Source of the DNA: Muribaculaceae bacterium
Lineage (GTDB): Bacteria > Bacteroidota > Bacteroidia > Bacteroidales > Muribaculaceae
Assembly: GCA_017553785.1 (NCBI GenBank)
Contig: JAFZKD010000106.1
Coordinates: 1 to 40,849, forward strand
DNA length: 40,849 nt
Direction of reading: 5' to 3'
The position numbers were made by a program, and so were the translations under genes. Below, piece by piece: positions 25,063-35,000 of this stretch. How positions within the stretch are numbered: the stretch's first letter is position 1; every line of letters starts with the position of its first letter. The notes beneath the pieces were generated by a model. It saw only the letters and a list, made by a program, of their open reading frames with translations, did not search any database and had not been told where the DNA came from.

Positions 25063-27144
25063 ATGAGAAAATTTTACAAACTTATGGTTGCGGCAGGGTT
25101 GTTCTTTGTCGCCATGAGCGCGTCAGCGCAAAAAACAGCGTACGGCTACACCATGATGCCGTGCACATCACCGGCAATGGTCCGGTTCACCACCGATGAT
25201 CTGTCATCGGCCACCCAAATGGGTACATATTCCAAGGCTGAGCCCCGCTCAGGTGCCCTTGTCGGCAGCACGTTGTACATGATGGGCATCGACGATGACT
25301 TCAATGTGTGGTTCTACAGCATGGACACCAACACCGGTGAGAGCCAAACGATCAAGAAACTGGGTGATGAGACCATCCCTGGCGACATGAGCTACGACTA
25401 CACGACCAATACCATGTACTTTATCGCCAACAGTCCTGATGTGGATGGCGTGTCGGCGATAGGCACCGTGAACCTGGAGAACGGGAAAATGACTTTCACC
25501 CACAATCTTCCCAGGTACTGCAAAGCCATCGCTATCAATGCCCGTGGAGAAATGTACATTCTTGCCAATAGCGGTCACCTTTACAAAGCGAACAAAGGCA
25601 ATGGTGACCTCTCACTGGTTGGTCCCACTGGGGTGCAGTTCGCTTCCTGGTGGAACTTCCAGAGCATGGAATTTGACCGTGAGAAAGGTATCCTCTACCT
25701 TGCGGCATGGACGAGTGACGAAAAGAGCGTGCTGTATACCCTCGACACCAAGACCGGCAATGCCACCCAATTGGGAATCATTGGTGACGGCACCCACACC
25801 ATCGCCTTGTCTATCCCCTTTGAGCCGACGAGTGGTAGCGCACCTGAACGAGTGACCGATGCCACAATAGTCGCCAACCCTGATGGCGAACTTCAAGCTA
25901 CAATCAGCTGGACTAATCCCATCAATGACTATGACGGCAATGCCCTTGAAGGCAATATCAGCATCGAAATCATGAACTCGGTGACAGGCGAAAAAACCAC
26001 TATCGAGAACTGTCAACCCGGTGCCGCAATGGAACAGGTTGTTGAGGTTGCTGAGGCCGGCATGTACACCTATACCTTGACCGCTGTCAACGAGGCAGGA
26101 GCAAGTCTGGAGCAGCCTGTGGAGGCGTGGATCGGCCACGACATCCCCTCTGTCGTAGGCAATCCTAAAGCCGTGCTGAACCGCACCAGCCTCTTGGTGA
26201 ATGACCTCCTTTGGGATGCTCCCGTGACAGGTGCTCACGGCGGATTCCTGGACCTGAAATCTCTCGAATATGACATCATTCGCTTGAATGACAACCGTGT
26301 GATTGCCGAAGGCATCACCGCCACCTCGTTCAGTGACGAGAATCTGTTGGAAGACCTGACCCGCTACAGCTACATGATTATCGCCAAGAGCACCGATGGC
26401 ATCGGAGAAGGCATCAAGACCAATGACATTGTGAACGGTCCTGCCGTGAAATGCCCCTATGTTGCCCCCTTCAACTCATGGGAAGAAAGCGGCCAGTACT
26501 GGACCATTCTTGACGCTAACGGCGACGGCTACCCCTTCGTGTGGTATAAGGACTTCATGAATATGTTCGGCCAAGGCGGTGACAAGTGTTTCTATATCTA
26601 CCAGAAGAATGACGTATTTTATGCCTATGATTTCATCATCTCTCCTCCCATCGAATTCCAGGAGGGCCACGAATACAAAATCACCGCTAACGTGAGCAAT
26701 GACGACATTGCCGGATATCGTGAGGAACGTTTCCGCTTCTATACCTTCGCAGGTTATGATATGGCAGGCGCTGTGCCCCTGGGCAACGAGGCTTTCACCG
26801 TCAAACATCACGGTGAGTTCCGTGACTACAGTTTCACTTTCACTGTAGAAGACGACGGACAGGGGGCCGACAATGAGCGATTCGTCAGCTTCATCGCCCT
26901 GTGCTGCTGCTCACAGTACGATATGGGTATGCTTCTCGTGAACAGCATGGCCATCGAGGATATCACGCCGTCGACCACAGTGAGAGGTGACGTTAATGGT
27001 GACGGTGAGGTGAATATCGCTGACATCAATGCCGTGATTGATGCCATCATTTCGGGAAAATTCAACAAGAACGCCGACATCAATGGGGATAACGAAGTCA
27101 ACATTGCAGACATCAGCGAATTGATTGACATTCTGCTTCAGTAA
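25063..27144 (+). CDS. Secreted propeller/Fn3-like/jelly-roll protein with dockerin tail
   Basis: Function not recognised. The 693-residue protein is the only plus-strand gene. Residues 1-22 are a signal peptide (FFVAMSASAQ). About 25-260 look like a beta-propeller of short repeated strands (ALVGSTLYMMGID, YDYTTNTMYFIAN, EFDREKGILYLAAW, VLYTLDTKTGNATQLG). About 265-455 are two Fn3-like segments (ERVTDATIVANPDGELQATI, VVGNPKAVLN). About 460-630 resemble a choice-of-anchor-J-like jelly roll (APFNSWEESGQYWTILDANG, FDIIS-type PPIEFQEGHEYKITANV). The end is a dockerin-like pair (GDVNGDGEVNIADI, ADINGDNEVNIADI). The frame opens at a TTG (25054), but ATG at 25063 is the better start. It has no TVxDG module and no Trp-capped tail. 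It converges on the second B12 unit, and the two share a two-way terminator. Confidence 0.85.
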   Translation: MRKFYKLMVAAGLFFVAMSASAQKTAYGYTMMPCTSPAMVRFTTDDLSSATQMGTYSKAEPRSGALVGSTLYMMGIDDDFNVWFYSMDTNTGESQTIKKLGDETIPGDMSYDYTTNTMYFIANSPDVDGVSAIGTVNLENGKMTFTHNLPRYCKAIAINARGEMYILANSGHLYKANKGNGDLSLVGPTGVQFASWWNFQSMEFDREKGILYLAAWTSDEKSVLYTLDTKTGNATQLGIIGDGTHTIALSIPFEPTSGSAPERVTDATIVANPDGELQATISWTNPINDYDGNALEGNISIEIMNSVTGEKTTIENCQPGAAMEQVVEVAEAGMYTYTLTAVNEAGASLEQPVEAWIGHDIPSVVGNPKAVLNRTSLLVNDLLWDAPVTGAHGGFLDLKSLEYDIIRLNDNRVIAEGITATSFSDENLLEDLTRYSYMIIAKSTDGIGEGIKTNDIVNGPAVKCPYVAPFNSWEESGQYWTILDANGDGYPFVWYKDFMNMFGQGGDKCFYIYQKNDVFYAYDFIISPPIEFQEGHEYKITANVSNDDIAGYREERFRFYTFAGYDMAGAVPLGNEAFTVKHHGEFRDYSFTFTVEDDGQGADNERFVSFIALCCCSQYDMGMLLVNSMAIEDITPSTTVRGDVNGDGEVNIADINAVIDAIISGKFNKNADINGDNEVNIADISELIDILLQ

Positions 27145-27168
27145 CAGGAATCAGTTCCACATCTGAAC

Positions 27169-27201
27169 AAAACAGGCGGCCAGCAACGGGTCGCCTGTTT
27201 T
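27169..27201. terminator. Bidirectional terminator between convergent genes
   Basis: AAAACAGGCG (27169-27178) and CGCCTGTTTT (27192-27201) form a perfect 10-bp stem with A/T runs on both sides. It ends both the plus-strand gene at 25063-27144 and the second B12 unit, whose last stop codon is at 27225. Confidence 0.9.
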
Positions 27202-27224
27202 AATTCCTAATATGGGAAAGCAGG

Positions 27225-28436
27225 TTACATGAGAATAGCCCCAATAATCACACTCACATCACTGATGTTCACTTCCTTATCACCATTGACATCGCCGTCA
27301 AGCATCGTTCCGCCCGATAAAATCATGTCAATCACGGCATTCACGTCGCCAATATTCACCTCGTAGTCACGATTGACATCCGCAGGAAGGATTTGTGACA
27401 TCTCTGCGTCAGGATGGAAATCCACCCCACCGGCGACCTCGGTTGATGTCTCACCAATCCATCCGCAATATTGGTTCACGGCATTATAAATCTTGATGAA
27501 GTCGATATGGGTGAGATTAACGTGATTCCCCTGTCCATCAACAGCCCAATCAATCTTGAATCCAGGATTATATCCCTCTACACCAGGCAAATGAGCCGGA
27601 TGGTTGGGCAAGTTATCGGCATATCCCCAATCAAAACAATACTGCACGAAATAGGCGTTGCCATCATTATTGCCCAAATCCACCGCGTTGCAACGCAACT
27701 TGGCACCCGAGTAGGTCAATGTCTCCTGATCTTGCAGCCACAGCGGCCAATAGGGTTGCAGGTGATACTGGTTGCGGCTCATGTAGCCCTCGATGCTATC
27801 GGGATTAACATCGTTACTCGTCCAACGGATATAAGTCGTGTCAATCAGAAACGGGTCGGTGACGCTGGGCGTCCGCTGCTTATTCTCGTCAGGACGATAA
27901 TAGGTGACACTATAGTCATGTTGGGTCTTGGGGTTGTTGTACTCGCTACCTGCAAGCTCATACCACAGGTCTCCCTCGCTGGGCACACCGTCACCATCCT
28001 TGTCCACGCCCACCATGACGATGCCAGGCTCACAACTGCCGCCCGCTTCCATGCGATCGCTGTAGAATGCGTTTCCGAGGATGTCAAAATCCCATGTGTG
28101 CATATTGATCACAGGGTGGTCAAAGCCTACAATCACATAGCCACCAAATCCTCCAAGCGTAATCATCCCCTCGGACCAGACCGTATCGATTTGAGTAATC
28201 GTCTGACCGTGCCAGGTCTGAGTGACGGTGTCAATGCGTCCACAAATGCTTGCCTGACAACGGGACAGGACGCTATCCAGCGGTTCCCCTACCCTGGCTG
28301 TCGGCAATGTATTGACAAACTGCCCTGGAGCAGGGCGATATTCATATACCCGATTGAGCCAAGGATGATTGGCCCACAACGTCAATGCCGAGATCACGGC
28401 CATGACGACCAAAACTAATTGCTTTGAATTCTTCAT
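27225..28436 (-). CDS. B12-locus surface protein with dockerin tail
   Basis: A 403-residue secreted protein, third gene of the second B12 unit, starting 16 bases after the btuG-like gene. The signal peptide ends near residue 22 (ALTLWA) and has no lipobox. About 23-345 form one domain strongly similar to the N-terminal third of the fused protein at 6445-9024: RPAPGQFVN, GGFGGYVIVGFDHPVIN, GGSCEPGIVMVGVDKDGDG, SEGDLWYEL, QPYWPLW, HIDFIKIYNA, STEVAGGVDFHPDAEM. The tail is a dockerin-like pair (ADVNRDYEVNIGDV, GDVNGDKEVNISDV). Homologues sit beside BtuB/BtuG genes in Bacteroidales, but I know no proven activity. Its fusion to a BtuG-like propeller in the other unit argues that it works directly with BtuG. 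The first gap-containing segment (WHGQTITQIDTVW) is an insertion relative to the fused copy. Confidence 0.87.
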   Translation of the reverse strand: MKNSKQLVLVVMAVISALTLWANHPWLNRVYEYRPAPGQFVNTLPTARVGEPLDSVLSRCQASICGRIDTVTQTWHGQTITQIDTVWSEGMITLGGFGGYVIVGFDHPVINMHTWDFDILGNAFYSDRMEAGGSCEPGIVMVGVDKDGDGVPSEGDLWYELAGSEYNNPKTQHDYSVTYYRPDENKQRTPSVTDPFLIDTTYIRWTSNDVNPDSIEGYMSRNQYHLQPYWPLWLQDQETLTYSGAKLRCNAVDLGNNDGNAYFVQYCFDWGYADNLPNHPAHLPGVEGYNPGFKIDWAVDGQGNHVNLTHIDFIKIYNAVNQYCGWIGETSTEVAGGVDFHPDAEMSQILPADVNRDYEVNIGDVNAVIDMILSGGTMLDGDVNGDKEVNISDVSVIIGAILM

Positions 28437-28452
28437 ATCTCTATTTGTTTAA

Positions 28453-29598
28453 TTATAGTTCATTGATATTATTTCCCAAAAAGGCGAAATGGGCCGGGAT
28501 GTCGCCCGTGCGCACATCCCACTTCTTTACACCATAGCGGTCGAAACAATAAAGACGCCCTGGTGAAACGTAGTCCTTGGCATCGGTCACATAGATGTCC
28601 TTGGTGATCGGATTAACAGCGACGGAATAAGGGATGACAATCTCCTGGTCTGAGCCATCGGAGATGAAGTTGTCGCACACCTTCTCGCGTGTACGGGTGT
28701 TAATGACAGCGTAAGAAAAGGTATTACTCATCGACACATAGCTCCACTGGGTGCCCACAATGTAGAGCGAGTCACCGTCTAGCCACATGTTACTCACGCG
28801 GCAATCGATACTGTCCACCAGCTGCTGCTTGCGCGTGTCATATGCGTATATCTTGCTGGGGCGCGTGTAGTAGTCTCCACGAGAGGCTATCCACAGTACA
28901 CCGTGGCGGTCACTCTTGACCCACGACAAATTGATGGCGATGGGAATGCGGCGCTCCTCCTTGAAGGTTTGCAAGTCAATAACCGACACGGTATTCTCGT
29001 AGTTGGGCACCATGTAGCCACCCGAATTAGCAACATAGATCTTTCCCTCGACAATCTCCAGTTCATCAGGCTGAAAACCCACTAAACAGGTATCCACAAT
29101 CTGCATGGTTACCGTATCGATCTTGGCGACATAACCGCGTTGCTCATAATTGGGATTGATCTGCACAGGACCGGCATAGCTGGTCACATAGGCATAGCCG
29201 CCACAGAAGCGGATGAAACGGCAATTGGGAATATCTATCTGATACTTTTTCTTGCAGCTGTACTTATCCAACACGTCCACCTTGTTAGAGCAGTTTATGA
29301 CACAATACATGTTACTACCATAGATGCCGATATCGTTCCCCACGTCTCCCATTTCCTTGGGAACGGTGGGATTGGCATAGGAGAACACATTGCGGATGTA
29401 GTCACCACTCGCATAGTCATAGTAGTCGAGCGTCGCCTTGTTCCAGCCCATATTGCCCTCGCACAAGAGGTAGAAACCTTCGATATCGGTGAACTCGGGC
29501 TGAGCGACCGACACGTGCTCGGGGAGGAAGATGGTCACCTCCTCGCGGCAAGAAGCGAGCGTCATGAGCAACAATATGAAATATGCTAACTTTTTCAT
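28453..29598 (-). CDS. btuG: BtuG-like surface lipoprotein for vitamin B12 capture
   Basis: A 381-residue lipoprotein with a YncE/DUF5074-type beta-propeller. The signal peptide ends in the lipobox LASC (Cys17), followed by Arg-Glu-Glu, close to the acidic export signal that sends Bacteroidetes lipoproteins to the cell surface. The propeller starts FYLLCEGNMGWNKATLDYYD and runs through repeats such as NDIGIYGSNMYCVINCSNKV, FCGGYAYVTSYAGPV and ELEIVEGKIYVANSGG. In Bacteroides, BtuG sits on BtuB and binds cobalamin very tightly before passing it in. The start ATG overlaps the stop of the receptor gene (TGATG, 29600-29596), which implies translational coupling and equal supply of partners. Identity as BtuG rests on fold, lipobox, gene order and riboswitch. 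Confidence 0.88.
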   Translation of the reverse strand: MKKLAYFILLLMTLASCREEVTIFLPEHVSVAQPEFTDIEGFYLLCEGNMGWNKATLDYYDYASGDYIRNVFSYANPTVPKEMGDVGNDIGIYGSNMYCVINCSNKVDVLDKYSCKKKYQIDIPNCRFIRFCGGYAYVTSYAGPVQINPNYEQRGYVAKIDTVTMQIVDTCLVGFQPDELEIVEGKIYVANSGGYMVPNYENTVSVIDLQTFKEERRIPIAINLSWVKSDRHGVLWIASRGDYYTRPSKIYAYDTRKQQLVDSIDCRVSNMWLDGDSLYIVGTQWSYVSMSNTFSYAVINTRTREKVCDNFISDGSDQEIVIPYSVAVNPITKDIYVTDAKDYVSPGRLYCFDRYGVKKWDVRTGDIPAHFAFLGNNINEL

Positions 29599-31682
29599 CA
29601 GATATCGAATTTGAGGATGAATTTGTAGTTGCGGCCAGGCATGGGATAATTCATGATGACGTCATAGTACTGGTTGAAGAGGTTGTTCACCTCGGCCGAT
29701 ACCTTTAATGACATCTTTCCTACATGGAATAGATAGCCCGCAGACAGGTCATGGGTATACCATGGCTGCTCATGGTTCTCGCGGGTATTTGCGCTGGTGT
29801 GATAGCGTTCGCCCACATAGATGAAACTGTAGTTCACATCCAGGTCACGCCAGCTGGCATGTCCCACGACCGAACCACTATGCCACGGGATATAGGCCAG
29901 TTGTCCCTTGTAGGTGCCACCGTCCTCACAATCGTCTGGATTGGTGTAATCTTGGGCCTTCTGGTAGGTGTAGCTCAGATTGATGTCGAGAATCACATCG
30001 GCCAGCAAGCGCAATGTGGTTCGCGCACTGACATCAAGACCGCGAATCTTAACGATACCCACATTCATCATCATCCACCGGTACTGTCCCGTACCTTTAG
30101 GAACAGCAATGATCTTATCGGTGATGTAATTATAGTAGGCGTCTGCACTCAATTTGACGCCCTCAAGCAACCCTCGATCGGCAAGCAAGCGGTAAAGGAA
30201 ACCCACATTGTACTGGGTCGCAAACTCCGGATCAAGGGTGATGTTACCCATATCAGTATAATACAGGTCGTTGAACGTGGGTAGCCTGAAAATGCGCTTA
30301 TAATAGGCCCTGATGTTGAAATCACGTTCCAGCCACGGTTGCCAACTGAGGAAAACGGCAGGAGTCACCTTGTTCTCATACTTGCTCATCTTTCCTATCA
30401 CCTCACCATTGAACCTTGCCGACGAGCGGTCATTGACCATTGTGTAGAGCAGACTGCCCTGAGCCTTGAAACCATGCCAGGTATAGGCTGACGCCAACGC
30501 TGTCAACACCGTGTGGCGGATAGGATAACCGAATCCCGTCAAGGTGGCGTCAAGGCTATTCAACTGATAGTCCACCGAGAGATTCACATCCCAGTCGGAG
30601 ATGATGGTATATTTATTGGCTGTTGATAGATAAATCTCGTCTTGCCAAAACTTGTTGTCGATATACATCAACGTGGTGTCGGGATTGAGATAATGCAGGT
30701 AGTCACGCGAGTATTTGGCGTTGAACATCATCTCGTAGCGGTCCGAAAACTTGCGCTGATAGGCACCCTGGGCAAAGAAATTGCGGTCCCACTGCTTTTG
30801 GGCATGTTTCCACACGTTGTTGACGATGGCACCTGGAATGCCCTTGCTGCTATCATAGTAATAGGCCTTGGCATGCCATTTGCCGCTGGACATGACACCG
30901 AACACGGCACCTTCAAGCCTGTAGGAACGGACTTCGCCGTTCTGGCGCACGGCTGTTGTATCCCATGCCAGAGAACCGTCACTGTAATGACGCATGTAGC
31001 GGAAGCGGTACTTGCCAGTGGCATAAGTGAACTCGCTGTTGAAAGACAGACTCACCGAATTGCTCAACTTGTGTTCCCAGCGCACACTGGGATTGACCAG
31101 ACCAAAGGAACCGGTCTTGAACGACACATTGAGATTATCGCGTTTGCCGACTTGAAACTTTGGACGGCGGGTGCGCAGGTAGATGGTTCCTGCTGAGCCG
31201 TAGTCCTTGGCACTCTGAAAGATGTTGCTGCGCTGTCCGTTGTAGAGGGATATCGCCTCAATATTGTCAAGCGAGAATTTTCCCAAGTCAACTTGACCGT
31301 TTTGGGCATTACCTATCTGAATGCCGTCATAGAACACCCCCATGTGATTAGTGCCCATCGAGCGGATATCCACTGTCTTGAGGCCACCCACACCACCATA
31401 GTCCTTGAGCTGGACGCCAGCGAAATAGCGCACGGCATCGGCCACCGAATGGCTATTCAGACCTTCCAACCGCTTGCCGGTGAGTTCCTGGGCAGGAATC
31501 ACATCCTCATAGGGTCGCCTGCCATAGATAATGACGTTCTGGATATATTCCATGGAGTCCAGCCTGCCGTGTCCCACGGCTGCCATGACCGAGTCGGCCT
31601 GATGCGCAAGAAGACCCTCTTGGGCATTAGCGCCCAAGAGACACACCAAAACATAAAAAGCTATGACTAACGCTCTTTGCAT
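29598..31682 (-). CDS. btuB: TonB-dependent vitamin B12 receptor, BtuB-like
   Basis: A 694-residue outer-membrane receptor that takes up cobalamins using TonB energy. The signal peptide ends near residue 20 (LLGANAQ). About 45-165 are the plug, with IQNVIIYGRRP as the likely TonB-box region and then VADAVRYFAGVQLKDYGG, GGLKTVDIRSMGTNHMGVFY, DGIQIGNAQNGQVDLG and IEAISLYNGQ. The rest is a 22-strand-type barrel ending in the aromatic-rich NYKFILKFDI. It has no N-terminal carboxypeptidase-like extension, so it is a BtuB-type rather than SusC-type receptor. It lies about 30 bases after a cobalamin riboswitch, and the BtuG-like gene is coupled to its stop codon. Both fix its substrate class as corrinoids. 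Confidence 0.93.
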   Translation of the reverse strand: MQRALVIAFYVLVCLLGANAQEGLLAHQADSVMAAVGHGRLDSMEYIQNVIIYGRRPYEDVIPAQELTGKRLEGLNSHSVADAVRYFAGVQLKDYGGVGGLKTVDIRSMGTNHMGVFYDGIQIGNAQNGQVDLGKFSLDNIEAISLYNGQRSNIFQSAKDYGSAGTIYLRTRRPKFQVGKRDNLNVSFKTGSFGLVNPSVRWEHKLSNSVSLSFNSEFTYATGKYRFRYMRHYSDGSLAWDTTAVRQNGEVRSYRLEGAVFGVMSSGKWHAKAYYYDSSKGIPGAIVNNVWKHAQKQWDRNFFAQGAYQRKFSDRYEMMFNAKYSRDYLHYLNPDTTLMYIDNKFWQDEIYLSTANKYTIISDWDVNLSVDYQLNSLDATLTGFGYPIRHTVLTALASAYTWHGFKAQGSLLYTMVNDRSSARFNGEVIGKMSKYENKVTPAVFLSWQPWLERDFNIRAYYKRIFRLPTFNDLYYTDMGNITLDPEFATQYNVGFLYRLLADRGLLEGVKLSADAYYNYITDKIIAVPKGTGQYRWMMMNVGIVKIRGLDVSARTTLRLLADVILDINLSYTYQKAQDYTNPDDCEDGGTYKGQLAYIPWHSGSVVGHASWRDLDVNYSFIYVGERYHTSANTRENHEQPWYTHDLSAGYLFHVGKMSLKVSAEVNNLFNQYYDVIMNYPMPGRNYKFILKFDI

Positions 31683-31707
31683 CTCAGTTCCGGGTTTCTA
31701 TATCAGT

Positions 31708-31890
31708 GATTTGGCAGGTCTTCTGACTCGCCCCAACCCTCGTGCAACCAGACCTTCCCATGCCGGGCATTTCCTAAAAAGCCTTAACACAGTGTTCTGG
31801 CGCGGGTTTTACTACAGGGGGCACACAGCAGCGCCGTCTGTCCAGGATTCTCACCTAGTTCCCTTTTCACCCTGAGGCCAACACCCCAAA
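31708..31890 (-). ncRNA. Cobalamin riboswitch of the btuB unit
   Basis: The minus strand carries GGTGAGAATCCTGGACAG (about 31856-31839), the B12-box core, and closes with GTCAGAAGACCTGCC (31727-31713), the conserved 3' segment. Only about 30 bases separate the aptamer from the btuB ATG at 31682, so control of translation start by the closing helix is plausible. B12 should shut down btuB, the btuG-like gene and the 27225-28436 gene together. Confidence 0.95.
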
Positions 31891-31906
31891 GCACCAAATC
31901 AGACTG

Positions 31907-31938
31907 CAAAGATAGTGCAAGACCCACAGAGTGCCAAA
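31907..31938 (-). promoter_or_regulatory. Promoter of the btuB unit
   Basis: On the minus strand TTTG (31938-31935), a 20-base spacer and TATCTTTG (31914-31907) match the consensus fully. It lies between the rpoC terminator and the riboswitch. Confidence 0.8.
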
Positions 31939-31956
31939 TTTATTTCACCTATATAT

Positions 31957-31994
31957 CAAAAAAACTCTGGTGCACTTCACAGCGAACCAGAGTC
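31957..31994 (-). terminator. Rho-independent terminator after rpoC
   Basis: On the minus strand ACTCTGGT (31993-31986) pairs exactly with ACCAGAGT (31971-31964), followed by a run of seven T residues. It ends the rpoBC transcript 86 bases after the rpoC stop. Confidence 0.92.
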
Positions 31995-32079
31995 TCAATA
32001 AACAAATTAACTATGGAAAATATACGATTAATTACATTCTCAAGTTATTATCATTCAATGACTGATTGGCCCGATGGGG

Positions 32080-35000
32080 TCAATCGTCCATTTCTTCGAG
32101 TTCACGCTCTTTACGGGCCTGCTCGGCCAGCGCCATCTCATTCTTGTCGCCAACAACAAGAGTCTGGTACTCACGCAGACCCGTACCAGCAGGAATGAGG
32201 TGACCGCAAATCACGTTCTCCTTCATACCCTCGAGGGTGTCAACGCGTCCGTTGATAGCGGCCTCGTTAAGCACCTTAGTGGTCTCCTGGAACGATGCAG
32301 CCGACATAAAGCTGCTGGTCTGCAGAGCGGCACGGGTGATACCAAGCAGAATCTGCTCACTGGTAGCAGGCACCGCATCGCGCACGACGACGAGTTTCAT
32401 ATCTCGGCGTTTCAAAGACGAGTTGATATCACGCAGTTTGCGTGCAGTGATGATCTGGCCATTCTGGACCTCGTCGCTGTCGCCATTGTTGGTGACAATC
32501 TTCTTGCCCCAGATGCGGTCGTTCTCTTCCATGAAGTCACGCTTGTCAACAGTCTGCTCCTCAAGGAAACGGGTATCGCCCGGATCGATAATGCGCACCT
32601 TGCGCATCATCTGGCGCACGATTACCTCGAAGTGCTTATCGTTGATCTTCACACCCTGGGTGCGGTAAACGTCTTGGACCTCATTAACAATGTAGTCCTG
32701 AACCGCCGTGGGACCCTTGATGCGCAGAATGTCGGCGGGAGTGACAGCACCGTCGGACAACGGAGTGCCGGCACGTACGAAGTCATTCTCTTGAACCAGA
32801 ATCTGCTTGGACAGAGGCACCAAGTACTTCTTTTCCTCACCAATTCGGTTCTTGACTGTAATCTCACGGTTACCACGCTTGATGCGGCCAAAGGTCACCT
32901 CACCGTCAATTTCGCTGACGATAGCGGGATTAGACGGGTTGCGTGCCTCGAACAGCTCGGTCACACGAGGCAGACCACCAGTGATATCACCAGCGCCACC
33001 CGAGAACGAACGCGGAATCTTGACGAATACCTCACCTGCGGTGATTTCCTCGTTATCTTTCTTCATGAGGTGAGCACGAACAGGCAGTGAATAGGACTTC
33101 ACCACGTTGCCCTCGGCGTCAATCACCTCGGCCTCAGGAATACGGTTGTGGTCCTTGGTCTCGATGATAAAGATTTCGGCATTACCCGAGATTTCATCAT
33201 ACTCCTCGCGATAGGTCACACCCTCGATGAGATTCTTAAATCTCAAGGTACCCTCAACTTCACTGACGATGACAGCATTGAAAGCGTCCCACTCACAGAT
33301 CTTGTCACCTGCCGACACCATGTCGCCAGACTTGAAGAACAGCTTGGAGCCATACTCAATGGGAGCATGGGTGAGCACCATATTGGTGTTGGGATCCTTG
33401 ATTTGCATCTCGGCCATACGACCAACAACGATGTCAACGCCATCTTTATCCCTAACGGTGCGCAAGTCTTCAATCTCGATGCGACCGTTATACTTCGAAG
33501 TGATGTTAGAAACAGCCGATGCGTTGCTTGCCACACCACCAGCGTGGAAGGTACGCAGGGTCAACTGGGTACCAGGCTCACCAATGGACTGGGCGGCAAT
33601 CACACCGACAGCCTCGCCCTTCTGCACCATGCGGTGCGATGCCAGGTTGCGGCCATAGCACTTGGCGCAAACGCCACGTTTAGCCTCACAAGTGAGGACT
33701 GAACGGATCTCGACTGACTCAATAGGCGAGTTATCGATGCGCGCTGCTGCGGCATCAGTGATTTCCTCACCACTCTCGACAATCACCTCACCGGTTGTGG
33801 GATCAATCACATCATGGACCGAAACACGTCCCAGAATGCGCTCGCCCAGCGTAGCGACAACTCGGTCACCATTGCGCACCTCGCGGCATACGAGACCACG
33901 TAGCGTACCACAGTCCTCCTCGTTGATAATCACATCGTGAGCGACATCAACCAGACGACGGGTCAAGTAACCTGCGTCGGCGGTCTTCAATGCAGTATCG
34001 GCTAGACCCTTGCGGGCACCGTGAGTCGAAATGAAGTACTCGAGCACCGACAGACCCTCCTTGAAGTTCGCGAGGATCGGGTTCTCGATAATCTGATGAC
34101 CACCTTCAACACCCGACTTCTGGGGCTTGGCCATCAGACCACGCATACCAGACAACTGACGGATCTGGTCCTTAGAACCACGAGCGCCGGAGTCAAGCAT
34201 CATGAATACTGAGTTGAAGCCCTGCTTGTCTGCAGTAATCTGCTTCATCAACTCATTGGTGAGCTCGGTATTGACATTAGTCCAGATATCAATCACCTGG
34301 TTGTAACGCTCGTTGTCGGTGATGGCACCCATGTCGTAGTCCATCTTGATCTGCTCGGCCTTGGCATCGCCATCGGCGATAATCTCAGCCTTGCGATCGG
34401 GAATGAGCACATCGTTCAGGTTGAACGACAAACCACCCTTGAATGCCATATAGTAACCCATGTTCTTGACATCGTCAAGGAACTGTGCCGAACGGGGCAC
34501 ACCGCAGTTGCGGATCACACGGGTAATGATGTTTCGCAGTGACTTCTTAGAAATCAGCTCATTCACATAACCAATCTCATAGGGTACTGTGTTGTTGAAG
34601 ATGATACGTCCGACAGATGTTTCTTCAACGAGTTTCTGCTCATGTTCGCCTTTCTCGTTCACCACGTCAACAACGACGCTGATGATGGCGTGCATGGCCA
34701 CCTTGCCCTCGTTATAAGCCACCAAGGCCTCTTCGGGACCATAGAACTTCAGACCTTCACCCTTGTCACCCTTGCGTAGCTTGGTGATGTAATACAGACC
34801 GAGTACCATGTCCTGAGAAGGAACGGTAACGGGATCACCATTGGCAGGGTTCAAGATGTTGTGAGGCTCAAGCATCAGCATCTGGGCTTCAACGACGGCC
34901 TCGTTGCCCAGCGGCAGGTGAACAGCCATCTGGTCACCGTCGAAGTCGGCGTTGAATGCCGTACATGCCAGCGGGTGCAACTGAATGGCCTTACCCTCGA

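Noticed and set aside
4823-28436. T9SS C-terminal sorting domains on the secreted proteins
   Set aside because: The C-termini are dockerin-like calcium-loop pairs; I see no beta-sandwich CTD with the usual terminal Lys-rich strand.
32074-33090. 338-codon open frame opposite rpoC
   Set aside because: Antisense to the conserved rpoC 3' half; no recognisable protein.
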